DNA of 62,400 nucleotides from Rhizobium anhuiense (GTDB taxonomy: Bacteria; Pseudomonadota; Alphaproteobacteria; Rhizobiales; Rhizobiaceae), in the NCBI RefSeq assembly GCF_003985145.1, contig NZ_ML133545.1:1-62400 (forward strand), written 5' to 3'. The position numbers and the translations under genes are program-made. Positions 6,525 to 15,630 of this stretch are shown one piece after another. The first letter of the stretch is position 1; each line of letters begins with the position of its first letter. The notes beneath the pieces are model-generated. The model did no database searches, was not told the origin of the DNA, and saw only the letters and a list, made by a program, of their open reading frames with translations.

Positions 6525-9194
6525 ATGACAAGCCCCTCAAGGCAGAAGAAAGGTGCGTTTGCGCTCCGTCCTTCGCTTGCCCGGCTGGTGACGACCAAAC
6601 GTCTGCTGGCGCGCGTGGTGCTGTTTTTCGAGCAGTTGCTGCCGCCTTTGATGCCGGTCCTGGCGGTCGTTGCCTTTTATCTCTGCGCCTCCTGGTTCGG
6701 CGTTTTCCGCAGCGTGCCGGACTGGCTGCGCATCCTGCTGCTGATCGCCTTTGCCGCCGCCTTTCTCGCCTCGCTCATCCCCTTCCGCACCCTGCGCTGG
6801 CCGAAGGTCGCCGAAGCCGATCGCCTGCTGGAGGAACGCAACGGCCTGCCGCACCAGCCGGTCACCGTCCAGGAAGACGAGCCCGCCTTCGATACGCCCT
6901 TCGCCCGGGCGCTCTGGCGCGAGCACCAGACGCGCATGGCCGAAAAGATCGCAGCGCTCGATGCCGGCCTGCCGCGACCTGATATCGCCGCGCATGACCG
7001 TTTCGCCCTGCGCGCCATCCCGGCGCTGCTGCTGGTCACTGCCTTCGGTTATTCGCTGTCGATCAACGGCGGCTCGATCAGCGACGCATTGCAGGCGGCA
7101 CCCGAGCAGGTGGTCAGCGATCCGGCGGTGCGCATCGACGCCTGGGTGACGCCGCCGTCTTATACCGGCCGTGCGCCGATCTATCTGACGGCCGATGGCA
7201 GCGAGCAGGCGCCGATCGGCATTCCGCAGTTTTCAGGCCTCACCGTCCGCGTCAGCGGCGGAAAGACGGCCGAAAAAGTGGTGTTCCGCAAGGCCAATGG
7301 CGAGGCGCGGGATATATCAGTGCAGGCGGATAGCAAGCCTCAGCAAGCGGCGGCAGCAGGCGGCGAGCAGCCGAATGCCGCACCCGCCAGCCAGGCCCCA
7401 GCCAGCCAGGCACTCGTCGCGCAGACGCATGTGATGAAGCTCGAGGAGAATGGCGCACTCGAAGTCAACGGCCGCCGCTGGAGCTTCGACGTGCTTCCCG
7501 ACAAGGCCCCGGAAATCGCCTTCGACGGCTTGCCGAAGCCCAGCGTCAATGGCGCGCTTGAAATCGGTTTCACCGTCAAGGACGATTACGGCGTCCAGGA
7601 AGCGCATGCGGAAATCGTTCCCGTCGACACCGATCCGACGGCGACGCCGCTCTATCCGCTGCCGGAATACCGGCTGGATATCCCCCGCCGCAACGCCCGC
7701 GACGCCAAGGGCGTGACCAGCCGGAACCTGAGCGAACATCCGCTTGCCGGCAAACGCGTGCGCATCACGCTCGTCGCCAAGGATGCCGCCGGCCAGACCG
7801 GCCGCAGCCCGCCGCATGAGATGATAATGCCGTCGCGGCGCTTTAACGAGCCGCTCGCCGCCGCCGTCGCCGAAGAACGGCAGGTTTTCGCCCTCGACAC
7901 CCGCAAGATGCCGCAGGCGATCGCGCTGAACGAGGCGCTGACCATCCGTCCCGAGGAGACCATCCCCAAGCTTACCAACTACCTGCTGCTCGAATCCGCC
8001 TTGACGCGCATGAAGCTCGCAAAGGGCGAGGATGCGCTGAAAGATACCGCCCAATATCTCTGGGAGATTGCGCTGGGCATGGAGGACGGCGATCTTTCGC
8101 TTGCCGAGCGCAAGCTGCGCGAAGCCCAGCAGAACCTCGCCGACGCGTTGGACCGCAACGCCCCGGATGCCGAGATCAAGAAGCTGATGGACGAGCTGCG
8201 CAAGGCGATGCAGGACTATATGAGTGAGCTCGCCCAACGCATGCAGAACGCGCCGATGCAGCCGAACCAGAATGCGCAGAACATCCTGCGCCAGCAGGAT
8301 CTGGAACGGATGATGGATCAGATCGAGAATCTCGCCCGCTCCGGCAATCGTGACGCGGCCCAGCAGATGCTGTCGGAATTGCAGCGGATGATGAACAACC
8401 TGCAGGCGGGCCGGCCGCAGCGCGGCCAGCAGAGCCAGGAAAACAGCGAAGCCCGCAAGCAGATCGACAAGCTCGGCGAGATCCTGCGCGACCAGCAGAA
8501 GCTGATGGAACAGACCTTCCGGCTCGACCAGCAGCTCAGGGACCGCATGCAGCGCGGCGAGCCTGACATGGGCGAGAGCGATCCGCTGCTCGACGAGATG
8601 AACCCCGGAGAGAACGGCGAGCCGCAGGATCAGCAGCAGGGCCAGCAAGGTAAGGAAGGCCAGCAGCCCTCCGACCAGATGACGGCCGAACAGCTACGCG
8701 AGGCGCTGAAGCAGCTGCGCGCCCACCAGGATGCACTGGGCAGGCAGCTCGGCGAATTGCAGAAAAGACTCGGCGAGATGGGCATGAAGCCCGGCCCCGG
8801 CTTCGGCCAGGCGCAGCGCGAAATGGAAGGTGCCGGCCGTGAACTCGGCCAGGGCCGCGGCCAGCCGGCCATCGAGGGCCAGGGCCGCGCGCTGGAAGCG
8901 CTTCGCCAGGGCGCCCGCGACATGATGAACCAGATGATGCAGGCGCAGCAGGGCCAGCAGGGTCAAGGTCCGAACGGCCAGGTGGGCCAGGGCGACCAGA
9001 ATGGCCGCGACCCGCTCGGCCGGCCGCGGCGGACCCAGGGACCGGATTTCGGCGATAACAGCGTGAAGGTGCCCGACGAAATCGACGTTCAGCGGGCGCG
9101 AGAAATCCTCGACGCGATCCGCGAAAAGCTCGGCAACAATCCGCCGCAGGAAATGGAGCGGCGGTATCTCGAACGATTGCTGGATATCCAGTAG
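6525..9194 (+). CDS. TIGR02302 family membrane protein of unknown function
   Basis: 889 residues from ATG 6525, with GGAG upstream; an earlier in-frame ATG (6375) lies inside the repeat block. Membrane segments are at about 39-61, 66-86 and 163-180. A long periplasmic region of Ig-like beta character follows (about 195-440), then a helical stretch. The C-terminal third (about 560-840) is extremely rich in Gln, Met, Gly and Pro, with repeated GQQGQ and QQMLSELQRMM-like units suggesting coiled coil and disorder. The overall pattern matches the TIGR02302 family of alphaproteobacteria, whose function is not known to me. It is convergent with the cpdR-like gene; a perfect hairpin lies between them. 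Confidence 0.85.
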   Translation: MTSPSRQKKGAFALRPSLARLVTTKRLLARVVLFFEQLLPPLMPVLAVVAFYLCASWFGVFRSVPDWLRILLLIAFAAAFLASLIPFRTLRWPKVAEADRLLEERNGLPHQPVTVQEDEPAFDTPFARALWREHQTRMAEKIAALDAGLPRPDIAAHDRFALRAIPALLLVTAFGYSLSINGGSISDALQAAPEQVVSDPAVRIDAWVTPPSYTGRAPIYLTADGSEQAPIGIPQFSGLTVRVSGGKTAEKVVFRKANGEARDISVQADSKPQQAAAAGGEQPNAAPASQAPASQALVAQTHVMKLEENGALEVNGRRWSFDVLPDKAPEIAFDGLPKPSVNGALEIGFTVKDDYGVQEAHAEIVPVDTDPTATPLYPLPEYRLDIPRRNARDAKGVTSRNLSEHPLAGKRVRITLVAKDAAGQTGRSPPHEMIMPSRRFNEPLAAAVAEERQVFALDTRKMPQAIALNEALTIRPEETIPKLTNYLLLESALTRMKLAKGEDALKDTAQYLWEIALGMEDGDLSLAERKLREAQQNLADALDRNAPDAEIKKLMDELRKAMQDYMSELAQRMQNAPMQPNQNAQNILRQQDLERMMDQIENLARSGNRDAAQQMLSELQRMMNNLQAGRPQRGQQSQENSEARKQIDKLGEILRDQQKLMEQTFRLDQQLRDRMQRGEPDMGESDPLLDEMNPGENGEPQDQQQGQQGKEGQQPSDQMTAEQLREALKQLRAHQDALGRQLGELQKRLGEMGMKPGPGFGQAQREMEGAGRELGQGRGQPAIEGQGRALEALRQGARDMMNQMMQAQQGQQGQGPNGQVGQGDQNGRDPLGRPRRTQGPDFGDNSVKVPDEIDVQRAREILDAIREKLGNNPPQEMERRYLERLLDIQ

Positions 9195-9223
9195 GCCTCA
9201 CGCCACCGGATCTTGGATAGGAT

Positions 9224-9249
9224 GATTTTAGGCCGGACGGCCTAAAATC
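9224..9249. terminator. Perfect 11-bp hairpin between convergent genes
   Basis: Arms gattttaggcc and ggcctaaaatc pair perfectly around the loop ggac. The stem has a T run on one side and an A run on the other, so it could end transcription from the TIGR02302 gene and from cpdR alike. A second hairpin (gagcgg/ccgctc, 9274-9300) sits beside it. The same gattttaggcc/ctgaatcc vocabulary appears in the repeat at 21330-21379. Confidence 0.6.
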
Positions 9250-9320
9250 TGAATCCGGATCTATCAACAAATAGAGCGGGATACCGTTCGAAAACCGCTC
9301 ACGCCTTCCAGCATCGTCCT

Positions 9321-9680
9321 CTACGCGACGAGCGCCCGGGCGACCGCCTTGCGGATATCGGGAAGCGCGAACGGTTTGGCGACGACATCGATGATCTTTT
9401 CGGCAAGATCGTCGGCCCGTTCGCGCTGTTCGGCATAACCGGTCATCAGCAGGATCTTCAGGCTGGGAAAAGCGTCTTTCGCCTGATGGGCGAGTTCAAT
9501 ACCGTCCATCACAGGCATGCGGATATCTGAAAGCAGCAGATCGTAGACCCCATCCTTGAGCTTTTCCAGGCCCTCGGCCCCGTCGGCCGCCTCATCGGTC
9601 TCGTGGCCATCAAGCCGCAGGGCCCGGGCTACAAAAGACCGCAGGGAATCCTCGTCTTCCGTGATCAGAATTCTTGCCAT
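9321..9680 (-). CDS. cpdR: Single-domain response regulator, CpdR type
   Basis: 119 residues, a lone receiver domain with no output domain. Acidic pocket Glu8-Asp9-Glu10, phospho-acceptor Asp52 in LLLSDIRMP, Thr80 in LLMTGYAE and Lys102 in AKPF are all present. In Caulobacter and Sinorhizobium, CpdR is controlled by the CckA-ChpT phosphorelay and, when unphosphorylated, directs ClpXP to cell-cycle substrates. The sequence and the MARILITEDED start resemble that family; the symbol rests on this resemblance. The frame is open upstream to 9815, but ATG 9680 starts exactly at the receiver beta strand. Confidence 0.85.
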   Translation of the reverse strand: MARILITEDEDSLRSFVARALRLDGHETDEAADGAEGLEKLKDGVYDLLLSDIRMPVMDGIELAHQAKDAFPSLKILLMTGYAEQRERADDLAEKIIDVVAKPFALPDIRKAVARALVA

Positions 9681-9830
9681 ATGTGCATCGCTCCGTGTCA
9701 GCCCCGCGACGGAAATCACCAGACTTTCCTTTTCGATCGGTAAAGATGACGAAGCGATGGACGAGATGGTTAACAACCCGTCTCGAACAGTAAGATAGCA
9801 CCACGGGGCGCGCAAAAGCGCTGCAACATT

Positions 9831-10057
9831 TAGAGCCTTTCCGGGTTAGATTGCAGCATTCTGCCGGTGCAGGTTTTTGTCAGGGCAGAGGCGATTGGCG
9901 ACGGGCATACCCCAAGGTACGTCCGAGCCGATCGCCTCTGATCCTGGCGCAAAGATGCCCGGCCCTTCGGGTTGGCTGAGGCGGGCCGGCTGATCGACCG
10001 GCCATCCGACTCCGCTTGAGCCAACCGAATGCTGCAATCTAACTCGGAAAGGCTCTA
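9831..10057. repeat. 227-bp nested palindromic element
   Basis: The ends are 31-bp inverted repeats (9831-9861 and 10027-10057) differing at one base, both starting tagagcctttcc. Inside are more complementary pairs: cagaggcgattggc (9886-9899) with gccgatcgcctctg (9927-9940), and cgggcat (9902-9908) with atgcccg (9955-9961), plus a cccttcggg hairpin and a ggccggctgatcgaccggcc palindrome. It fills the whole gap between hpt (stop 10066) and the cpdR promoter. It has no coding capacity. It looks like a non-autonomous, MITE-like or structured-RNA repeat; no second copy is visible in the window. Confidence 0.75.
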
Positions 10058-10065
10058 GCTGTCGC

Positions 10066-10608
10066 TCAGGCGTCCCCGGTGACCACGCCGACGAAGGGCA
10101 GTTCGCGAAAGGCATAGGCGACATCCATGCCATAGCCGACGACAAAATAGTCAGGGCATTCGAAGCCGACATAATCGGCCTCCAGCTTTTCCTTGCGCTT
10201 CACGCGCTTGTCGAGCAGCACGGCGATGGTGACGTTGCGCGCCCCGCGCTCGAAGAGCAATTCCTTGGCAAAGAGCAACGTCCGGCCGGATTCGAGGATA
10301 TCGTCGATCAGCAGGACATCGCGGCCATGCACGTCGCTGTCGATATCCTTGACGATGCGCACGCCCTGCGAAACCGTACCGATGCCGTAGCTCGACAGCG
10401 TGATGAACTCGACCTCCGGGGCAAGCCCGGTGTCATGCAGGGCGCGGATCAGGTCGGCGGCAAAGATGAAGGACCCCTTGAGCACGGCGATGACCAGCAG
10501 GTCCTTGGTCGGGCCGTCGGCGATCTCGCGCGCCATCGAATGATTGCGCTCGGCGATCTGCTCGGCGGTGAAAAGCGGCTCGATGTTTTTTCCGCGCACG
10601 ACAGGCAT
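10066..10608 (-). CDS. hpt: Hypoxanthine phosphoribosyltransferase
   Basis: 180 residues. The type I PRTase PRPP-binding motif is at residues 98-110 (VLLIDDILESGRT), and the purine-site region VGFECPDYFVVGYG lies near 150. It salvages hypoxanthine and guanine to IMP and GMP in the cytosol. Two in-frame ATGs exist (10623 and 10608); only 10608 has a proper GGAG nine bases upstream, so I use it. It is transcribed away from the DUF3426-like gene's 3' side and ends next to the nested palindromic element. Confidence 0.93.
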   Translation of the reverse strand: MPVVRGKNIEPLFTAEQIAERNHSMAREIADGPTKDLLVIAVLKGSFIFAADLIRALHDTGLAPEVEFITLSSYGIGTVSQGVRIVKDIDSDVHGRDVLLIDDILESGRTLLFAKELLFERGARNVTIAVLLDKRVKRKEKLEADYVGFECPDYFVVGYGMDVAYAFRELPFVGVVTGDA

Positions 10609-10742
10609 AAGGGCTTGCTCCATGAAAAGAAGGGTAAGCCGTTAGCACATATGCGAGCCTGAAACAGCCTCGCCAGCCATGAAATTAACGGGATTGGCGC
10701 GACCCGTGGCAAGAAAACCGGCCATTCCATGCCCGGCGCGCT

Positions 10743-11396
10743 CTATGGCAGGAAGGACAGCCGGACCTCCGGCATCTTTCCGCCGGCATGCTGGACGCGC
10801 GCCGAGAAGCCCCGGCTTTGGCCGCTATAGATGACATCGGCCGGCGGGTTGATGACAACGCTTGCGGTCAGCCGCTCGTCGGTCACGAGGTCGGCACGGA
10901 TCGGCTGCACCGTCTGCGTCGTGCCGCTGTCGTTTTCGATGATGCCGTTGATGACGAGCACCCGCATGCCGTTCGCATCACGCGGCGTCACCGTGACATG
11001 GCTGAAATGCAGCGGCACGCCGGAATAGGCTCGCTCGCCGGAAAGGCCGGAAAAACCGCCCGCGAGCCCGAAGACGAGCACGATGAGCCCCAGCACCAGT
11101 GCTGCGAAGCTGCGCATCGACGCGCGCTGCAGCCAGGATTCCACTGTCTGCAGAATGGAAGCGGCCATCGCCGGCAGGAGCGGCGGCTGTGCGGCCTGTG
11201 CCGCAGCCATGCGTTTGCGGTTGTCGTTAGGGGTCCTGGCAGTGTATTCCCGAGGCCGCACTTTGCCGAGGGTGACGAATTCGGCGTCGGAGATATCGGC
11301 AGCACGCGCCGAGCGGTACTGGCGGCTGGCGGGTTCGGGCGGCAGGAAATCATAGGCCTGGCTCGGTGTCCGGCGGCTGAAGGAGGATGCTTCCAT
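10743..11396 (-). CDS. Membrane-anchored protein with DUF3426-like C-terminus
   Basis: 217 residues from ATG 11396, with GAGG eight bases upstream; a GTG 24 bases earlier is the alternative. Residues 1-85 are polar, Pro/Arg/Ala rich and probably disordered. One membrane helix spans about 93-113. The C-terminal 100 residues form a beta-rich domain (VLVINGIIENDS then VRLSFLP) like the DUF3426/FxLYD domains of rhizobial zinc-ribbon (MJ0042) proteins, though no CxxC zinc finger is present. It is divergent from ftsE, so a link to cell division is only suggested by position. Confidence 0.7.
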   Translation of the reverse strand: MEASSFSRRTPSQAYDFLPPEPASRQYRSARAADISDAEFVTLGKVRPREYTARTPNDNRKRMAAAQAAQPPLLPAMAASILQTVESWLQRASMRSFAALVLGLIVLVFGLAGGFSGLSGERAYSGVPLHFSHVTVTPRDANGMRVLVINGIIENDSGTTQTVQPIRADLVTDERLTASVVINPPADVIYSGQSRGFSARVQHAGGKMPEVRLSFLP

Positions 11397-11602
11397 GGTG
11401 GCTGCCTCGCAGATGTCCACATGGTTTCGATGCCAGGGGAAATCTTGGCATTGAAACGAATCCCGCTCAGTCGTAAATTTTAATGGTTAATGCTTCGCAA
11501 AGATTGCCATCAAACGGGCGTCTTTCCGGCAAAATTTACCGGCTGTTAACGGTGTTGGTTAACAAGTCACGCGGTGAAACCCACAACAGACTGAGCTGCC
11601 CG

Positions 11603-12262
11603 TTGATCCACTTCGAGAATGTCGGTTTGCGCTATGGCATGGGCCCGGAAATCCTCCGGGACCTGACCTTCGACATTCCGAAGAAATCCTTCCAGTTTCT
11701 GACGGGGCCATCGGGCGCCGGCAAGACCTCGCTGCTGCGGCTGCTCTTCATGTCGCTGCAGCCGACACGCGGCCTGATCCGCATGTTCGGGCGCGACATT
11801 TCCGAAATCCCCCGGCCCGAGCTGCCGTTGTTGCGCCGTCGCGTCGGCATCGTCTTCCAGGATTTCCGCCTCCTCGATCATCTCACCACCTATGAGAATG
11901 TCGCTTTGCCCTTACGGGTGCGCGGCAAGGATGAGAGCTCCTACAAGACCGACGTCCTGGAACTGTTGAAATGGGTCGGTCTTGGCGAACGCATCAACGT
12001 GCTGCCGCCCGTGCTCTCCGGCGGCGAGAAGCAGCGCGCCGCCATCGCCCGGGCGCTGATGGACCGGCCGGAGGTGCTGCTTGCCGACGAACCCACCGGC
12101 AATGTCGACCCGCCCATGGCCAAGCGCCTGCTCAATCTTTTCCTCGAGCTGAACCGCCTCGGCACCGCGGTCGTTATAGCCACCCATGACCTGGCGCTGA
12201 TGGAGCAGGTGGAGGCCCGCCGCATGATCCTCTCGGGGGGGCATCTCGATATCTATGACTGA
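11603..12262 (+). CDS. ftsE: Cell-division ABC ATPase FtsE
   Basis: 219 residues when started at TTG 11603, the normal FtsE length, beginning IHFENVGLRYG. Walker A GPSGAGKTS (residues 35-43), Q-loop in GIVFQDFRLLDHL, signature LSGGEKQR (about 138-145), Walker B VLLADEPTG and the H-loop ATHD are intact. With FtsX it forms a cytoplasmic-membrane complex that activates periplasmic peptidoglycan hydrolases during division. The frame is open to ATG 11483, giving 40 extra residues unlike the family. It overlaps ftsX by 8 bases. Confidence 0.93.
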   Translation: MIHFENVGLRYGMGPEILRDLTFDIPKKSFQFLTGPSGAGKTSLLRLLFMSLQPTRGLIRMFGRDISEIPRPELPLLRRRVGIVFQDFRLLDHLTTYENVALPLRVRGKDESSYKTDVLELLKWVGLGERINVLPPVLSGGEKQRAAIARALMDRPEVLLADEPTGNVDPPMAKRLLNLFLELNRLGTAVVIATHDLALMEQVEARRMILSGGHLDIYD

Positions 12263-13268
12263 GCCCCCATCCGGAAACCGAGACAAGGCGCCTGGTAAGG
12301 CGGAGCAGAAGCGACCGGAAATGCGCGTGCGCCCGACCGCGCCGATCCTGCCGCCATCCAACATCCAGGGCAGCGCGTTGATGGTGGTGATATCGATCAT
12401 GGCCTTTCTCGCCTGCCTGACGCTCGGCGGCGTCAGCATGGTGCGCTCGACGGCGGCAAGCTGGGAGAGCCAGATCTCCCGCGAGATCACCATCCAGATC
12501 AAGCCGGACGACAATCTCGACATGGAAAAGGCGCTGACCCAGGCGCGCGACCTGGCGCTGACTTTCGTCGGCACCAAGAGCGGCCAGATCGTCGACGAGG
12601 CGGCGACCGCCCGCCTGCTCGAGCCCTGGCTCGGCCCCGGCCTCGATCTCAAGGATCTGCCCGTCCCTCGCCTCGTCATCATCACCATCGACGAGAGCAA
12701 TCCACCGGATTTCGATTCGATGCGGTCGCTGCTGAAGGACAGTATCCCGCAGGCCACCCTCGACGACCACCGCACCTGGGTCGACCGGCTGGTGTCCATG
12801 GCCCACACAACTGTCATGATCGGCACCGGTATCCTGCTCCTGGTCTTCACGGCGATGGTGCTCACCGTCGTCTTCGCCACGCGTGGCGCGCTGTCGGGTA
12901 ACCGTCACGTCGTCGAAGTGCTGCATTTCGTCGGCGCCGAAAGCTCCTTCGTCGCCACTGAATTCCAGAAGCATTTCCTGAAGATCAGCCTCAAGGGCTC
13001 GGCAATCGGCAGCGCGCTTGCCGCGCTGTTCTTTGCCAGCGCCGGGTTCTGGCAGAGCCGCACCCTCGCCACCCCCGAAACCGACCAGGCGACCGCGCTC
13101 TTCGGCACCTTCTCGGTCGGTGTGCTTGGTTATGCCGGCATCTTCGCGACGATGATCGTCATCGCGCTCCTGACCACCTTCACCGCTCGCCTGACCGTCA
13201 TGCGGACGATCTACGAAATCGATACACTGCGCTCGGACCCGACACGCACCGACGGCATCGCAAGTTGA
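12255..13268 (+). CDS. ftsX: Cell-division permease-like protein FtsX
   Basis: 337 residues. A cytoplasmic N-terminal tail of about 40 residues precedes TM1 (about 42-62). A periplasmic domain follows, then TM2 (about 188-212), TM3 (about 240-262) and TM4 (about 283-305), the FtsX topology. The periplasmic loop is the partner site for hydrolase activators such as EnvC or Rip-type proteins. ATG 12255 lies inside the last codons of ftsE, so translation is coupled and the two subunits are made together. Confidence 0.93.
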   Translation: MTEPPSGNRDKAPGKAEQKRPEMRVRPTAPILPPSNIQGSALMVVISIMAFLACLTLGGVSMVRSTAASWESQISREITIQIKPDDNLDMEKALTQARDLALTFVGTKSGQIVDEAATARLLEPWLGPGLDLKDLPVPRLVIITIDESNPPDFDSMRSLLKDSIPQATLDDHRTWVDRLVSMAHTTVMIGTGILLLVFTAMVLTVVFATRGALSGNRHVVEVLHFVGAESSFVATEFQKHFLKISLKGSAIGSALAALFFASAGFWQSRTLATPETDQATALFGTFSVGVLGYAGIFATMIVIALLTTFTARLTVMRTIYEIDTLRSDPTRTDGIAS

Positions 13269-13335
13269 TCGTGACCATGCCGTTTTACCACGAAAGCGTC
13301 TGTTCTGCGCCGCAATCAGCGTATAATCACGATTC

Positions 13336-14052
13336 ATGACCATGGGACATACGACACCCAACCCGACTCAGCAGGACCCGGAGCTTGACCGCCCGGCGGG
13401 TGTGCCGCCGCGGCGCGGGCCGATCCGCCGCCTGCTGCGCTGGGGCGGCTTTGCCTGCGTGCTGGCAATGGCCCTGGTGTTCGGCGGTTTCCTGCGTTTT
13501 GCCGATTCCGTGACGACGCTGAAGCCGCCGGCCGAGCCGAAGGCGGATGCGATCGTCGTCCTGACCGGTGGCTACCAGCGTATCGACCAGGCCGTGGAAC
13601 TGCTGCAGAAGGGTGCCGGCAAGCGCTTGCTCATTTCCGGCGTTCACCCGACGACGACGCCGGCGCAGATCCGCAGGATGACCCAGGGCTCGGCCGATCT
13701 CTTCTCCTGCTGCGTCGATATCGGCTATGATGCGATCGACACGATCGGCAATGCCGAGGAAGCTTCGAACTGGATCCATGCCAAGGGATACCGGAGCGTT
13801 TTGATCGTCACCAACAACTACCACATGCCGCGAAGCCTCGCGGAGCTCTCCTATGTCGATCCCGACATCGACTTCATCGCTTATCCCGTGGTCAATTCGG
13901 ATTTGAAGAGCCGCAACTGGTTCACCGACCCGAATGCGATGCGCGTCATGCTTGCCGAATATGTGAAAGTGCTGCTGACCGGCGCCCGCAACATCACCGG
14001 CTTCGGCCGTCACACCGGGCTGCGCTCGGCAAATGCGTCCGGCCCGCAATAG
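13336..14052 (+). CDS. DUF218 (YdcF/SanA/ElyC superfamily) membrane protein
   Basis: 238 residues. A proline-rich N-terminus is followed by one membrane helix at about 32-54 and then the DUF218 domain (about 68-225). Characteristic pieces are DAIVVLTGG, AGKRLLISGVHP, CVDIGYDAIDTIGNAEEASNW and LIVTNNYHMPRS. Family members are linked to envelope polysaccharide or vancomycin-sensitivity phenotypes, but the reaction is not established. It lies between ftsEX and plsC on the same strand, with a repeat-bearing gap before plsC. Confidence 0.85.
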   Translation: MTMGHTTPNPTQQDPELDRPAGVPPRRGPIRRLLRWGGFACVLAMALVFGGFLRFADSVTTLKPPAEPKADAIVVLTGGYQRIDQAVELLQKGAGKRLLISGVHPTTTPAQIRRMTQGSADLFSCCVDIGYDAIDTIGNAEEASNWIHAKGYRSVLIVTNNYHMPRSLAELSYVDPDIDFIAYPVVNSDLKSRNWFTDPNAMRVMLAEYVKVLLTGARNITGFGRHTGLRSANASGPQ

Positions 14053-14103
14053 ACGCGCCGCGCGTCGAGCCGAATTCGCGCGACGCGCTTTAAGCCTTGT
14101 TTT

Positions 14104-14151
14104 ATGCAAGTCGTTGTCCCAAAACCGCTGCGCAGTTTTGGGCGACATGCA
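14104..14151 (-). repeat. Palindromic repeat C, copy 2
   Basis: atgcaagtcgttgtcccaaa and its counterpart gggcgacatgca are imperfect arms around the core ccgctgcgcagtttt. This is the reverse of the element at 6261-6304. A repeat D-like fragment (gacgcgctttaagcc) sits just before it. Together they occupy the spacer between the DUF218 gene and plsC. Confidence 0.65.
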
Positions 14152-14242
14152 CGAGCCTTTTGCATGAGGGCGTCATCAAACGCTTTTTATGACAGACAAT
14201 ATCGTGTAGGCCGGTCGCGTGAGCATGCCTCGGGAAAGTTTC

Positions 14243-15040
14243 ATGATCGCCCTGCGTTCCGTTCTCTTCAATACGATCTTCTACGCCAACCTCATCATCC
14301 GGATGATCGTGCTCTCGCCATATTATTTCGTGGTGCCGCGCAAGATCGCCTATGCGATCCCGAAGAACTGGGCCCGCTCCAACCACTGGCTGATGCGGGT
14401 GATCGTCGGTACGACCTTCGAGATCGAGGGGCTGGAGAACCTGCCGGGTGACAGTTACATCCTGGCGCCGAAGCACCAGTCCTTCTGGGATACCTACGCG
14501 CTGCTGCCCTGGCTGAAGGACCCGGTCTATATCCTGAAGCGCGAACTGATGTGGATTCCGCTCTTCGGCTGGTATGCGAAGAAACAGCGCATGATCCCGG
14601 TCGACCGCGGCGCCCGCGGCAAGGTGATGGTGGAAGTGCTGAAACGCACCAAGGACGAGCTTTCCACCGGCCGGCAGCTGATCATCTATCCCGAGGGCAC
14701 TCGCCGCCCGCCAGGCGCCGAACCGGTCTACAAATACGGCATCGCCCGCATGTACCGCGATCTCGGCATCCCGGTCGTTCCGGTCGCCATGCATCCCGGT
14801 CTCTTCTGGCCGCGGCGTAGCATTCGTCGTTATCCCGGCCATTTCAAGGTGAGGATCCTGCCGCCGATCATGCCGGGAATGGATCCGGACGCCTTTTTCG
14901 CCCAGCTGATCGAGGTATCGGAGCGGGCAAGCGATGAGCTTCTGCTCGAAACCGTCGAACGAAATCCGCATCTGCCGCTGCCGCCGACGGCGATCGAAAG
15001 GCTGGCGGAGCTGCGCAAACTGAACGCCGCGACCGTCTAG
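14243..15040 (+). CDS. plsC: 1-acyl-sn-glycerol-3-phosphate acyltransferase
   Basis: 265 residues from ATG 14243; a GTG 24 bases upstream is the alternative start. The acyltransferase motif HX4D reads HQSFWD with His78 and Asp83, and YPEGTR is at 149-154. An N-terminal hydrophobic stretch (about 8-28) anchors it to the inner membrane. It transfers an acyl chain to lysophosphatidate to make phosphatidic acid. Rhizobia usually encode several PlsC paralogues, some acting on ornithine lipids, so the exact acceptor is not settled by sequence alone. Confidence 0.88.
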   Translation: MIALRSVLFNTIFYANLIIRMIVLSPYYFVVPRKIAYAIPKNWARSNHWLMRVIVGTTFEIEGLENLPGDSYILAPKHQSFWDTYALLPWLKDPVYILKRELMWIPLFGWYAKKQRMIPVDRGARGKVMVEVLKRTKDELSTGRQLIIYPEGTRRPPGAEPVYKYGIARMYRDLGIPVVPVAMHPGLFWPRRSIRRYPGHFKVRILPPIMPGMDPDAFFAQLIEVSERASDELLLETVERNPHLPLPPTAIERLAELRKLNAATV

Positions 15041-15047
15041 ATTAAGA

Positions 15048-15578
15048 TCAGGCGGCGCGCAGCCGTTCCACCTCGTGGACGACCTGCTCCAGCCAATGGT
15101 CGCGAATGCCCATCTGCTTCAGATGCGTCAGCGTGTTGAAGACATAGGCATCATTCGGACCGGACTGGCCTTTTGCTTCGTTCACCACCCGTGCCGCGGC
15201 ACGCGCATCGAGGGCGCCGGCATATTGCTCATGGTCGCGGTCGATGATGTAGGCGACCGCTTCCACCCGGCGCCGGCCGGCAAGCTGCAGCCGCACCCGG
15301 CGCTCCAGGTAGACATTGGTGACCAGCTCGCGGGCGCGGAGATAATCGATCACCTCATCCCATTTTTCCGCGGAAATGCGGAAAGCCATGCCGCGGCAGG
15401 CGCCACCCCTGTCGAGGCCGAGAACCAGGCCAGGATTGTCGCGTGTGCCGCGATGGACAAAGGAACGGACACAGAGTGAACGCCTGTAGCCATAGACCAG
15501 AGCCTCTGCCCGCTCCATGAACTCGAAGCCCGGATTCCACATCAGTGAACCGTAGCCAAATACCCAAAATTCGTCCAT
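15048..15578 (-). CDS. chaC: ChaC-like gamma-glutamylcyclotransferase
   Basis: 176 residues. The N-terminal YGSLMW motif (residues 9-14) is the substrate-binding signature of the gamma-glutamylcyclotransferase fold, and the conserved acid lies in YLRARE near 85. ChaC enzymes split glutathione into 5-oxoproline and Cys-Gly. ATG 15578 is chosen; the open frame extends 12 bases further to a TTG. The gene is convergent with plsC, with only 7 bases between stops, and divergent from the DUF2125 gene. Confidence 0.85.
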   Translation of the reverse strand: MDEFWVFGYGSLMWNPGFEFMERAEALVYGYRRSLCVRSFVHRGTRDNPGLVLGLDRGGACRGMAFRISAEKWDEVIDYLRARELVTNVYLERRVRLQLAGRRRVEAVAYIIDRDHEQYAGALDARAAARVVNEAKGQSGPNDAYVFNTLTHLKQMGIRDHWLEQVVHEVERLRAA

Positions 15579-15630
15579 ATCGCACGCCAAGACCGGGAAT
15601 CACATTCGCGATTCACCATTGGAGAACATC

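Noticed and set aside
7317..8648. 443-codon minus-strand frame
   Set aside because: Antisense to the TIGR02302 gene; its His/Leu-rich pattern mirrors the Gln/Met-rich coding strand.
8560..9000. DNA tandem repeat in the cag/ggc-rich stretch
   Set aside because: It encodes Gln/Gly-rich protein sequence without a fixed repeat unit.
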